From positions 1 through 47,224 of the forward strand of contig JANYHJ010000030.1 of NCBI GenBank assembly GCA_025359135.1: DNA of 47,224 nucleotides, given 5' to 3'. The notes beneath the pieces are model-generated. The model worked only from the letters and a program-made list of their open reading frames with translations. It had not been told where the DNA came from and searched no databases. Within the stretch, counting starts at the first letter, position 1. Each line of letters begins with the position of its first letter. Source of the DNA: Gemmatimonadota bacterium (GTDB taxonomy: Bacteria; Gemmatimonadota; Gemmatimonadetes; Gemmatimonadales; Gemmatimonadaceae). A program made the translations under genes and the position numbers. Positions 16,128 through 24,797 of this stretch are shown piece by piece.

Positions 16128-17348
16128 ATGCCCGCTCCCGTCATCTCGCCGCCGTTCCTCGACGACACGCCGCCGCCCTGGCTCGCGCGTGCGCTCGCGA
16201 CGAGCGCGCTCGCGGTCGCCGTGGTGGTCGTGGTGGCGGGTGTCGTCATCCGCGTGCCGGAGACGGTGTCGGGCCGCTTCATGCTCGTGCCGGCTCGCGG
16301 CACCGATCCGGTGCGCGCCCCGCAGGAAGGGGTGGTGACGCGCGTGGCCGTGAATCCGGCCACGGCCGTCCACACCGGCGACACGCTTTTCGTTGTTGCG
16401 TCGGACCCGGCCATCGAACGCAGTGCCGACCGCGGCGCGCTCGAACGCACGGTGGCGCAGGGACCGGTGTCGCGGCGGGACCTCGCGTCGCAGTTCGATG
16501 GCGTACGCAAGGCCGACGCGGGCGAGCGCGTGCGCCTCGATGCGCGCCTCGGCACGCTGCAGCGCTCGATCACGGCCAAACGCGACCAGCTGCGCATCGC
16601 GCGCGACCTCGAGGAGCGCGGCCGCAAGGGCGCCGCGAGTGGCGTCACGAGCGAGAGCGACCTCGCGCAACTGCGCATCAACGTCAGCCGGCTCGAGGAC
16701 GAACTCGCAGTGGCCGAGGGCAACCTCGCGGACACGCGCGCGGCGCGCAGCCGCCTCGACTTCGATGCGCAGGTCCACGAGGCCGACTACCGCGACCGCG
16801 TGCGCAAGCTCGACATCGAGATCGCGCGTGCGGAGTCGCGGCTGGGTTCGATGCGCGCCACCGGCGCCACGACCGGCACGGGGCTCGTCGTGCGCAGTCC
16901 GTGCGAGGGCACGCTGCTTCGCTTGAACGTACGCGCGGCGGGCGCCTACGTGACGCAGGGCGCACTGCTCGCCGACCTCGCCTGCGCGGCCGATTCGCTC
17001 GTGATCGAAGTCGAGGTGCCGGCCTCGGGCATCGGTCGCGTACGCGCGGGACAGGACGTGCGCCTGCTCTACGACGCCTTCCCGTACCAGCGCTACGGCG
17101 TGCGCTACGGCGAACTCACCTGGGTGGGTGCCGCGAGCGGTGCGGCGTCGCTCGGCGACTCCACCGGCTTCCGCGCACGCGCGCGTGCCGATGACAAGAG
17201 CATCCGCGTGGACGGTGCGGATCGAGCGCTCATGCCCGGCATGGGTGGAACGGCGCGCGTGGTGGTGGAGAAGCGCCGGCTGATCACGTACGCGTTCGCG
17301 CCACTCATCCAGCTGCGCGAGGCGATGTCGGAGCGGAAGACGCGCTAG
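16128..17348 (+). CDS. HlyD-family membrane fusion protein
   Basis: A 406-residue periplasmic adaptor for the upstream transporter. It has a short cytosolic N-terminus with PPF and PPP, one membrane helix at about 20-42, a split lipoyl domain (VRAPQEGVVTRV then VVRSPCEGTLLRL), a coiled-coil hairpin around residues 135-235 rich in Arg, Asp and Leu, and a C-terminal beta-barrel ending RRLITYAFAPL. It begins two bases after the transporter stop, so the two form one export unit, completed in Gram-negatives by a TolC-type outer-membrane channel encoded elsewhere. The next gene is on the opposite strand, so this is the end of the peptide operon. Confidence 0.9.
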   Translation: MPAPVISPPFLDDTPPPWLARALATSALAVAVVVVVAGVVIRVPETVSGRFMLVPARGTDPVRAPQEGVVTRVAVNPATAVHTGDTLFVVASDPAIERSADRGALERTVAQGPVSRRDLASQFDGVRKADAGERVRLDARLGTLQRSITAKRDQLRIARDLEERGRKGAASGVTSESDLAQLRINVSRLEDELAVAEGNLADTRAARSRLDFDAQVHEADYRDRVRKLDIEIARAESRLGSMRATGATTGTGLVVRSPCEGTLLRLNVRAAGAYVTQGALLADLACAADSLVIEVEVPASGIGRVRAGQDVRLLYDAFPYQRYGVRYGELTWVGAASGAASLGDSTGFRARARADDKSIRVDGADRALMPGMGGTARVVVEKRRLITYAFAPLIQLREAMSERKTR

Positions 17349-17394
17349 CGGTTTTCTGGCCGCGCGCCCTGCGCCGAGCGCGTGGAGCCGCGCG

Positions 17395-18006
17395 CTACGC
17401 GCCGAGCGTCCGTAGCACCGCGCGCGTCCAGTCCAGCTCGTCTTCGCCCACGAGATGGCCCATGCCCTTGTAGAGGCGCATTGTGACGTCGGCGTTCATC
17501 GCCTCGAAGTGCGTCGCGCTCTCGCGCACGCGTCCCGCGGGGATGTGCGCGTCGACGTCGCTGCAGCCGAGGAACACGGGCGTGCGCGCGAAGTCGCCGT
17601 TGGTCGGCCACTTGGTGCCCACCGGGCCGATCAGTCCGCCCGAGTACATCACGATGCCGCCGTAGTGCGCGGCGCGTTGCACGGCGGCCGTGCCCGCAAG
17701 GCACGCGCCCTGCGAGAAGCCGAGCAGCACGATGCGCTCACTTGGGATCCCGGCCGCGAGCGCCTCGTCGATGCACGCGTGGACCGAGGCAATCCCGTTC
17801 GTGATGCCGGGTTCGTTCTCCGCGGTCGGCGCCATGAATCCCTTCGGATACCACGACCCACCCTCGGCCGCCGGCGCGATGAAGGTGATGCGCGGCGTGG
17901 CGAGCTCGGGCACGAGCGTGAGGATCTTCTCCGGCGACGCGTTGCGGCCGTGGACCATGATGATGGCCACGTGTCCGGTGCCGAGTGGTGCGCCCTGGAT
18001 CACCAT
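17395..18006 (-). CDS. MhqD-like carboxylesterase (phospholipase/carboxylesterase alpha/beta hydrolase)
   Basis: A compact 203-residue alpha/beta hydrolase: oxyanion region IIMVHGRNAS, nucleophile elbow GFSQG (Ser98), acid Asp152 in CSDVDAHIP and His184 in GMGHLVGEDE. No signal peptide. The upstream gene, overlapping by one base, encodes an MhqO-like dioxygenase. In Bacillus subtilis the MhqR regulon contains the same protein pair (MhqO, MhqD) and answers hydroquinone, catechol and azo-compound stress. The same role is inferred here from the pairing. A short inverted repeat AGCGCG/CGCGCT at 17375-17394 overlaps its stop, between this gene and the convergent HlyD gene. Confidence 0.85.
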   Translation of the reverse strand: MVIQGAPLGTGHVAIIMVHGRNASPEKILTLVPELATPRITFIAPAAEGGSWYPKGFMAPTAENEPGITNGIASVHACIDEALAAGIPSERIVLLGFSQGACLAGTAAVQRAAHYGGIVMYSGGLIGPVGTKWPTNGDFARTPVFLGCSDVDAHIPAGRVRESATHFEAMNADVTMRLYKGMGHLVGEDELDWTRAVLRTLGA

Positions 18007-18947
18007 CAGTAGTTGACCGCGGGCAGGATGGCCTCGATCTGCGCGCGACGCGCCTCTTCGGCGGGCGGCAGCTTGAGCGCGCGACCGAGCGAGCCCAGTG
18101 GTTCGTCGACGGTGAAGCCGGGTGGCAGCGTGGCCACTTCGAAGAGCACGCCGTTGGGTTCGCGGAAGTAGATCGAATGGAAGTACTGGCGATCGAGCAC
18201 GGGGGTGACGTGCATGCCGCGCGCGATCACCTCGTTGCGGATGGCGAGCTGCGCTGTGTCATCGGCGGCGGCAAACGCCACGTGATGCACGGTGCCGAGG
18301 CCGTTGATGCCGAGCGCTTCGTCCGTGGCTTGCAGCAATTCGACGAGTTGGCCGGGGGCGTGACCGTTGATGCCGAGGCGCGTGGCGCCCGCGGTTTCGT
18401 TGATGACGGCGCCATCGAGGAGCGCACCCACGAGGCCGGCGGTCTTGGCGGGATCGCGCACGAGCAGCGAGACGCTGTGGATGCCCCGAATGGCCTTGTC
18501 GGCGGGAATGCCCGCGCCGGTCCACGGCGCGCGCGCATCGGCGTCGGTTCCCACGATGCGGATGCCGAGCCCCGACGGATCATCGAAACTGATCGCGCCC
18601 TCGCCGAAGGCGGTGCCTTCGTCGATGAACGCCACGCCATGCGCACTCAAGCACTGCCGCCAGAACGGGAGCGACGCGACCGGCGCGGAGAATGACGTGA
18701 CGGTGATCTGCCCCGACCCCTTCACCCCCTGCCGCACGTTCTTCCCGGCGTAGGGGAAGGTGGTCATGATCGTGCCCGGCGTGCCGCGTTCGTCGCCGTA
18801 GTAGAAGTGGTAGACGCCGGGATTGTCGAAGTTGACCGTCTTCTTGACAAGGCGCTGGCCGAGCAGCCCGACGTAGAAGTCGAGGTCGGGCTGCGCTTCG
18901 TTGACGGTCGCGGTGACGTGGTGCAGGCTGCGGATGTTGCCGTCCAT
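18006..18947 (-). CDS. MhqO-like ring-cleaving dioxygenase (glyoxalase/VOC family)
   Basis: A 313-residue protein made of two VOC (beta-alpha-beta-beta-beta) halves. The first starts SLHHVTATV and reads FYVGLLGQRLVKKTVNFDNPG; the second carries GTVHHVAFAA and ends FREPNGVLFEVATLPPGF. The His in LHHVT, the His in VHHVAF and the Glu in LFEVAT are the metal-ligand positions expected for an Fe(II) or Mn(II) ring-cleaving enzyme. Length and motifs match the MhqO/LinE-related group that opens hydroquinones. ATG 18947 is chosen from a longer frame because the domain begins immediately. It is first in a two-gene operon with the esterase. No regulator gene lies next to it. Confidence 0.87.
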   Translation of the reverse strand: MDGNIRSLHHVTATVNEAQPDLDFYVGLLGQRLVKKTVNFDNPGVYHFYYGDERGTPGTIMTTFPYAGKNVRQGVKGSGQITVTSFSAPVASLPFWRQCLSAHGVAFIDEGTAFGEGAISFDDPSGLGIRIVGTDADARAPWTGAGIPADKAIRGIHSVSLLVRDPAKTAGLVGALLDGAVINETAGATRLGINGHAPGQLVELLQATDEALGINGLGTVHHVAFAAADDTAQLAIRNEVIARGMHVTPVLDRQYFHSIYFREPNGVLFEVATLPPGFTVDEPLGSLGRALKLPPAEEARRAQIEAILPAVNY

Positions 18948-19122
18948 CGTGCGTCTCCCAAGGGGTCTCCTTGCAAGATGGGCGCAGCGTGCGGCGCGGG
19001 CCAGCCTGCGCGCGGGCATGCGCGGCGCCCCAGTCCGCCAATGGCGTGACGCCCGCGCGCATTGCGACGCCGCCGCGCCGGGGCGCACATTTGCCCCGAG
19101 CCTTTCACCCGGTGAATCCGCA

Positions 19123-20766
19123 ATGCGCCTTGTCCGCCGTCCGGCCCTCCTGCTCGTCGCCTCCGTTTTCCACCTCGGCCGCCCCGCACCTGCGCTGGCA
19201 CAGCGCGGATCGCCGTTCACGGCGCTGACGTCGCTCTTCACCGAGTGGCGCGCCTTCCAGTTGCCGAAGCGCGTCAACGGCGTTCCCGACTACTCGGCCG
19301 CCGCCATGACCGCGCAGCAGCAGGCGCTGCCGGCCATGCAGAAGCGGTTGAAGGCGATCGACACCACGGGCTGGCCGATCAAGCAACAGGTCGACTGGCA
19401 CGTGGTGCGCGCGGAGATGAACGGGATGGATTTCGACCATCGCGTGCTACGGCCGTGGGCCAACAACGCGGCTTTCTACGTGACCGTGTTCAACGAGCAG
19501 AGCGACCAGCCGGCGCGGGAGGGCCCGTTCGCCGACGGCGCGGTGGAGATCTGGCAGTACACCTTCCCGCTGACGCCCGCGGCCGCCGCGAAGATGGACT
19601 CCGGTGTGCGCGCGATTCCAGGACTGCTCGCGTCGGCGAAGAAGAACCTCGTCGGCAATGGGCACGACCTCTGGGTCTACGGCGCCAAGGTCATGAAGGA
19701 CCAGGCCAAGGAGCTCGACGCACTCGGCACTCGCGTGTCCGGAGCGCCGGGTTCGCTCGCGGCCGACGTCAAGAAGGCGCAGCAGGCGTCCACGGAGTTC
19801 GCGCAGTGGGTGGAAGCCGAGTCGGCGAAGCACACGGGGCCGAGCGGCATCGGCACGGCCAACTACGACTGGTATCTCGCGCACGTGCAGCTCACGCCGC
19901 TGACCTACACGAGCGTGACGGCGCTGATGGAATCGGAGCTCGCGCGTGCCAACGCCGCGCTCGCGGCTACGGAACGCGCCAACGCCAAGTTGCCGCAGCA
20001 GCCCGTGGTGGCGAGCGCTGCCGAACATGCCAAGCGGTTCAACGACGGTGTGACGGCGTACATGGCGTGGCTCAAGGACAAGCAGATCATGACGGTGGCA
20101 CCGTGGATGGACGGCGCCATGCGTGCGCGCATCGGCTCGTTCAATCCCGGTCCACGCGAGTTCTTCACCGAGGTCGATTACCGCGACCCCGTGGTGATGC
20201 GCACCCACGGGCTGCACTGGATCGACTTGGGCACGATGGTCAACGCGCCCAACCCGGACCCGATCCGTCGCGGGCCCCTGCTCTACAACATCTTCGTCTC
20301 GCGCACGGAAGGCTTCGCGACGGGATGGGAAGAGATCGCGATGAACGAAGGGTTGTTCGAGAAGAGTGCGCGGTCGCGCGAGCTTGTGTACATCCTGCTG
20401 GCCGAGCGTGCCGCACGCGCCATCGGTGACCTGATGATGCAGGGCAAGGGCTACACGATCCAGCAGGCGTCACAGGTCGCGTCGGACAAGACGCCGCGCG
20501 GCTGGCTCAGCATGAAGGGCAACCTCGTGTACTTCGAGCAGCACCTGTACCTCGGGCAGCCGGGGTACGGAACGGCGTACGTGAGCGGGAAGCACCAGAT
20601 GGACCAGCTTTTCGCAGCGCGGCGCGCGGCGCAGGGCGCGAAGTTCACGATGAAGCAGACCATGGACGAGATCATGGCGGCGGGATTGGTGCCCGCGTCG
20701 CTGCTGCGCTGGGAGTTGACGGGGAAGCTGCCGGACGACGTGAAGCAGATGCTGGTGTCGCCGTGA
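19123..20766 (+). CDS. Exported DUF885-like protein lacking an obvious zinc motif
   Basis: A 547-residue protein with a clear signal peptide (RRPALLLVASVF to ALAQ). The overall helical make-up and the C-terminal EGFATGWEE, GYTIQQASQVA and YLGQPGYGTAYVSGK segments resemble DUF885 proteins, where EGWAxYxE and a GQA/YxxG helix are typical. In DUF885 an HExxxGH metal motif precedes EGW by about 20 residues; here that place reads PLLYNIFVSRTEGF with no HE pair. It may therefore be a non-catalytic relative. The start ATG 19123 follows the MhqO divergent gap. GTGA overlap couples it to the next gene. The family assignment is tentative. Confidence 0.6.
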   Translation: MRLVRRPALLLVASVFHLGRPAPALAQRGSPFTALTSLFTEWRAFQLPKRVNGVPDYSAAAMTAQQQALPAMQKRLKAIDTTGWPIKQQVDWHVVRAEMNGMDFDHRVLRPWANNAAFYVTVFNEQSDQPAREGPFADGAVEIWQYTFPLTPAAAAKMDSGVRAIPGLLASAKKNLVGNGHDLWVYGAKVMKDQAKELDALGTRVSGAPGSLAADVKKAQQASTEFAQWVEAESAKHTGPSGIGTANYDWYLAHVQLTPLTYTSVTALMESELARANAALAATERANAKLPQQPVVASAAEHAKRFNDGVTAYMAWLKDKQIMTVAPWMDGAMRARIGSFNPGPREFFTEVDYRDPVVMRTHGLHWIDLGTMVNAPNPDPIRRGPLLYNIFVSRTEGFATGWEEIAMNEGLFEKSARSRELVYILLAERAARAIGDLMMQGKGYTIQQASQVASDKTPRGWLSMKGNLVYFEQHLYLGQPGYGTAYVSGKHQMDQLFAARRAAQGAKFTMKQTMDEIMAAGLVPASLLRWELTGKLPDDVKQMLVSP

Positions 20767-22175
20767 GCGTGCGGAAGGCGCACGCATCGTGGTCTGACGC
20801 CCGTGCGAGCGTAGCGACTGTGCTGCTGCTCGCCGTCGTTGCGAGCGCTGACGCGGCTCACGCACAGCAGCCGCTTCCTCCCGCGCCCAACGCGCGCGTT
20901 GTCACGGTGTCGAAGCCCGAGCACTGGGGCTCCGAGCCGGGCATCGCGATCGATCCACACAACAGCGCGCGGATCATCGCCGCATATGGCGGTCCGTACA
21001 TCGCGTGGTCGGCGGATTCGGGGCGCACGTTCGCAATCGCCGACGGCACGATTCCGCCCGGCGGCAAGGGTGGTGGTGACGTGTCAGTGGCGTTCGATGA
21101 CCAGGGCGCAGCGTACCTCTCGTATCTCACCAGCGAAGGGCTCGGCACCGCGAGCTATTGGGCGCATCATGCCGGCAAGAGTGGCATCTGGGTGCAACGC
21201 TCGACCGACGGCGGCCGCACGTGGCCGACGCCACCGGTGGTGGTCAAGGTCTGGCCCAACCCGCGCGACACCGCGCCGCAGATGGTCGACATGTCGCGCA
21301 TCTGGGTGGATGCGAACCCGGCGAGCCCGCATCACGGCAACCTCTACGTCGCGTGGATCAACTGGGAGCTCGACCGCTCGATCATCCAGTTCTCGCGCTC
21401 GGTCGATCATGGCGCGACGTGGTCGGTGCCGATGCGCATCAGCACCAAGGCCGGCCTGCCGCGCGACGATAACGGCGGGCTCGTGGCGCCCATCGGCGTG
21501 GTCGGACCCGACGGAACGATGCACGTGATCTGGAACGACCAGAACTCGATCGTCTACGCGAGTTCGCGCGATGGTGGCCGCACCTTCGCACCGTCGCGCT
21601 CGATCGTGCCCGTGGGCCCGCCGTACTTCGGCGGCGCCACGGGCATCCCCGGCGTGGTGCGCGTGATGGGCTTCCCGCAGGTGGGACTCGACGCGAAGCG
21701 CCACACGCTCTACGTGACGTGGAGTGATTTCCGGAACGGCGACGTCGACGTCTTCCTCAGTCGCTCGACCGACGGTGGCACGCGCTGGTCGCCGCCGGTG
21801 CGCGTCAACGACGACCCGATCCACAATGGCAAGGACCAGTTCTTCCAGTGGCTCGCGGTGGACGCGGCCAACGGCGACCTCTACGTGCAGTTCTACGATC
21901 GGCGCGACGACCCGGCCAATCGCGGCACGCGCGTGACACTCGCGCGCTCCACCAACCAGGGGCGCTCGTTCACCAACTACGCCTGGTCCGAAGCTGCCTT
22001 CACGGGCGAGAGCGTCTTCCTCGGCGACTACAGCTGGCTCGTGGCGCAGAACGGGCGCGTGCATGGCACGTGGGTCGAGGCGCTGACGCTCGACGCGTCG
22101 CCCAAGCCCAACCCGCGCAATCGCACGGGTACCGTCGTGAAGGTCGGCACCGCGGATTTCAACGGCATCAAGTAG
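20763..22175 (+). CDS. Secreted BNR/Asp-box repeat protein (sialidase-like beta-propeller)
   Basis: A 470-residue exported protein: signal peptide ending ADAAHAQQ, then repeated Asp-box motifs of the S-x-D-x-G-x-T-(W/F) kind (SADSGRTF, STDGGRTW, SVDHGATW, SRDGGRTF, STDGGTRW, STNQGRSF). They mark blades of a six-bladed propeller. The Arg triad and acid residues of true sialidases cannot be assigned by eye, so the activity is open; related proteins include glycosidases and binding proteins. The GTG start overlaps the preceding TGA. It is co-translated with the DUF885-like protein and may process or bind the same extracellular substrate. Confidence 0.85.
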   Translation: MSVRKAHASWSDARASVATVLLLAVVASADAAHAQQPLPPAPNARVVTVSKPEHWGSEPGIAIDPHNSARIIAAYGGPYIAWSADSGRTFAIADGTIPPGGKGGGDVSVAFDDQGAAYLSYLTSEGLGTASYWAHHAGKSGIWVQRSTDGGRTWPTPPVVVKVWPNPRDTAPQMVDMSRIWVDANPASPHHGNLYVAWINWELDRSIIQFSRSVDHGATWSVPMRISTKAGLPRDDNGGLVAPIGVVGPDGTMHVIWNDQNSIVYASSRDGGRTFAPSRSIVPVGPPYFGGATGIPGVVRVMGFPQVGLDAKRHTLYVTWSDFRNGDVDVFLSRSTDGGTRWSPPVRVNDDPIHNGKDQFFQWLAVDAANGDLYVQFYDRRDDPANRGTRVTLARSTNQGRSFTNYAWSEAAFTGESVFLGDYSWLVAQNGRVHGTWVEALTLDASPKPNPRNRTGTVVKVGTADFNGIK

Positions 22176-22208
22176 TGCGATAGTCTGCGTGTGAGCAGCT
22201 GAGGTCGG

Positions 22209-22270
22209 GAGCAGCGAGCGGGTGGCGATCGCGTTACCGTCGCGGACGCCAAGAGCAGCGAGCGGGTGGC
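22209..22270. repeat. Two 18-bp direct repeats
   Basis: GAGCAGCGAGCGGGTGGC occurs at 22209-22226 and again at 22253-22270, in the gap between convergent genes; the second copy touches the stop codon of the amidohydrolase. The 44-base period suggests a small duplication. Confidence 0.7.
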
Positions 22271-23937
22271 TACGGAGCAGCTGACGCGCTCGCGCGCATC
22301 CACGTCGTGCGCCCACCCACGATCGTCCGCAGCACGGTGAGCGCACGCAGCTGCTCCGGCGCCATCGTCGTCGGATCCGCGGAAAGCACCGTCACGTCCG
22401 CGCGACGACCCACGCGCAGCACGCCGCCGTCGTTCTCCTCGAACGCGGACCACGCCGGACCGATCGTCATGCTGCGGAGCGCCGCGTCCACGCTCACCGC
22501 CTGCCCCGGCAGCCAGCCTGCCGCCGGCATGCCGTCGTAGCCACGACGCGTCACGAGCGCGAACAACGTGAGAATCGGGTCGCCGGCGTCCGACGCAGGA
22601 TAGTCCGTGCCCGATGCGACCACCGCGCCCGCAGCCAACACGTCGCGCGTGCGATAGACCCACGGCAAGCGCGCCGCGCCCACGCGCGCCTCGGCGAAGC
22701 GCGAGTACTCACCCACGAACACGGGTTGCATCGAGGCGATGACGCCGAGCCGCGCGAGACGCGGGACATCAGCATCGCGGATCATCGAGGCGTGCTCGAG
22801 GCGGAAACGCGACGTACGTGCCGCGGGCCCTGCGCGTTCGAAGGCGTCGAGCACGTCATGATTCGACGCATCGCCGATGGCGTGCACCGCAATCTGGAAG
22901 CCACGCGACATGCCCCGTGCAATGATGCTGTCGAGCCGAGCCGCGCTCACGAGCCGGAAGCCGGTGCGCGTCGCGTCATCGGCGTAGGGCGCGCCCAGTC
23001 GTGCGCCGCGCGAGCCGAGCGCGCCGTCCTCCACGACCTTGATGGTGCGGAGCGTGAACGTGCCGCCCAACACACCGACCTCGGGCCCGTGCGCGAGCAC
23101 GGCGCGCAACGTGCTGTCCGAGGCCGACGCCATCGCATAGACGCGCACGGGCAACGGCCCCTCTTCCCCGATGGCCTTGTACGCCTCCACGTCCGCGAGC
23201 CCGATACCGGCGTCGTGGATTTCCGTGAGCCCCCAGCGCGCGTACTGCGCGAGCGCGCCGCGCAACCGCCGCACCCGCTCACTCATCGGCAACGGCGGCT
23301 GCGCGCGATAGACGATCGACATCGCGTCGTCCACGTACACACCGCTCGGCGCACCCGAGGCATCGCGCGTGATGCGGCCGCCCGCACCATCGGGCGTCTC
23401 GCGCGTGACTCCGGCGAGTCGCTGCACGGCCGTGTTCACCCAGACCGCGTGGCCATCGATGCGTTCGAGCACCATCGGATGTCCGGCGCTCACGCGGTCG
23501 AGTTCGGCGGCCGTGGGAAACTCGGGTGGACTCCAGAACGACTGGTCCCATCCCGAGCCGCGGATCCACGCACCGGCGGGCGCCTTGAGCGCCGCAGCGC
23601 GTACGCGCGCCAGCAGCGCCGCCTTGGAGAGCCCGCGCAGCTCCACCGACTCGATCACCTCGCCCAAGGTCGCGGCGTGCACGTGCGCGTCGGCGAAGCC
23701 TGGCAGGGCGACGCCCGGGAGCGCGGTGCGCGTCGCGTCGGGCCCGGCAACCTTCGCGACGTCGCGCAGCGTGCCGATCGCGACGATGCGACCGTCGCGC
23801 ACCGCCATCGCCTCGGCGCGCGGCGCGAGCGAGTCGAGCGTGAGGAAGCGACCGGTGAAGAGCTCGGTGCGCGCCTGTGCGCTGGCCGACTGCGCGAGCG
23901 CGAGTGCTGCGAGGAGCGACACAAGGTGGTGAATCAT
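22270..23937 (-). CDS. Exported YtcJ-type amidohydrolase (amidohydrolase family 3)
   Basis: A 555-residue metal-dependent hydrolase with a signal peptide (LVSLLAALALAQSASAQ), the metal motif DAHVH (His85, His87), VHAIGDASNHDVLDAFE with its metal His, the FRLEHASMI His, SGTDYP, and the C-terminal VGRRADVTVLSADP strand typical of family 3. YtcJ relatives act on amide or carbamate substrates, usually unknown. ATG 23937 is chosen because the signal peptide starts there; upstream the frame runs antisense into the YaiI gene. A second YtcJ-type gene without signal peptide is at 44258-45829. Periplasmic or secreted location expected. Confidence 0.87.
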   Translation of the reverse strand: MIHHLVSLLAALALAQSASAQARTELFTGRFLTLDSLAPRAEAMAVRDGRIVAIGTLRDVAKVAGPDATRTALPGVALPGFADAHVHAATLGEVIESVELRGLSKAALLARVRAAALKAPAGAWIRGSGWDQSFWSPPEFPTAAELDRVSAGHPMVLERIDGHAVWVNTAVQRLAGVTRETPDGAGGRITRDASGAPSGVYVDDAMSIVYRAQPPLPMSERVRRLRGALAQYARWGLTEIHDAGIGLADVEAYKAIGEEGPLPVRVYAMASASDSTLRAVLAHGPEVGVLGGTFTLRTIKVVEDGALGSRGARLGAPYADDATRTGFRLVSAARLDSIIARGMSRGFQIAVHAIGDASNHDVLDAFERAGPAARTSRFRLEHASMIRDADVPRLARLGVIASMQPVFVGEYSRFAEARVGAARLPWVYRTRDVLAAGAVVASGTDYPASDAGDPILTLFALVTRRGYDGMPAAGWLPGQAVSVDAALRSMTIGPAWSAFEENDGGVLRVGRRADVTVLSADPTTMAPEQLRALTVLRTIVGGRTTWMRASASAAP

Positions 23938-24031
23938 CCGACAATGATGCGACACGCCGAGCCTTCGCGCATCTCCCCGGCCACGCCGCCCCCCCGGCGC
24001 TAGGTTGCGGCATGGTCTTGCCGCGCCGCCC

Positions 24032-24490
24032 ATGAAGCTCTGGCTCGATGCCGACGCCTCGCCGCGCGACGTCAAGGACGTGTGCGTCCGCGCCTCCGAT
24101 CGGCTCAAGCTCGTGACCGTGCTCGTGGCGAACCGTCGCGTACCGCTCGCGCCCGGATACGCGCACCTCGAATCGGTGCGTGTCGACGGCGGCCCCGACG
24201 CCGCCGACGCGTACATCGCCGAGCACGCGGAGTCGGGCGACGTGGCCGTGACGGCCGACATTCCGCTCGCGGCGCTGCTCGTGCCGAAGGGCGTGCTGGT
24301 CATCGATCCGCGTGGCGAGACGTACACCACCGAGAGCATCGGCGAGCGGCTGTCGGTGCGCAACTTCATGGATGGCCTGCGCGGCGCCGGCGTCGACACG
24401 GGCGGCGCCGCAGCCTGGGGACCCAAGGACAAGCAGGCGTTCTCGAACGCACTCGACCGCGCACTCACGCGCGCCATGAAGGTGCGCTAG
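24032..24490 (+). CDS. yaiI: YaiI/YqxD family protein (UPF0178, DUF188)
   Basis: A 152-residue protein with the family hallmarks: start MKLWLDADASPRDVKD with the acidic DADA, a central DVAVTADIPLA acidic motif, and RNFMDGLR near the C-terminus. The fold is related to PIN-like nucleases, but no function is established. ATG 24032 fits the family N-terminus; an in-frame ATG at 24005 would add an unrelated stretch of nine residues. Cytosolic. The gene is divergent from the amidohydrolase. Confidence 0.9.
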   Translation: MKLWLDADASPRDVKDVCVRASDRLKLVTVLVANRRVPLAPGYAHLESVRVDGGPDAADAYIAEHAESGDVAVTADIPLAALLVPKGVLVIDPRGETYTTESIGERLSVRNFMDGLRGAGVDTGGAAAWGPKDKQAFSNALDRALTRAMKVR

Positions 24491-24612
24491 TGGCTCGCCG
24501 TCCATCGCACGTGCGACGAGCGCGCGAAGAGGCGTTCCGGCGCTCGCGCCGCCGAATGTGGTATTCTTCGGCGTCCGCCCACGCCCAACTCTCGCGTACC
24601 GAGGAGTCCCAC

Positions 24613-24792
24613 GTGCAGCGCAAGCGCGCGATCGTCCTGCAGCAGGAATGGGGCGACAAGCCCTGCGAACATCCCGCGTTCGCGAAGGAGTACGACCTGG
24701 GTGAGCGCACGGGCAACTTCATCTGCACCCAATGCGGCAAGTCGTTCACCTTCCGCGAAAAGGTGGAGTTGCGCGCTGCCAAGGGGCCGTAG
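24613..24792 (+). CDS. Small zinc-ribbon-like protein
   Basis: A 59-residue protein starting at GTG 24613, with GAGGAG at 24601-24606 ideally placed. It contains C18-x-H20 and C38-x2-C41 (PCEHP and ICTQCGKSF), which could hold one zinc ion in a treble-clef or ribbon. Longer in-frame starts lack a ribosome site. I do not recognise a named family. It is followed five bases later by the exported PLP enzyme, so the two share a message. Role unknown. Confidence 0.75.
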   Translation: MQRKRAIVLQQEWGDKPCEHPAFAKEYDLGERTGNFICTQCGKSFTFREKVELRAAKGP

Positions 24793-24797
24793 CCACG

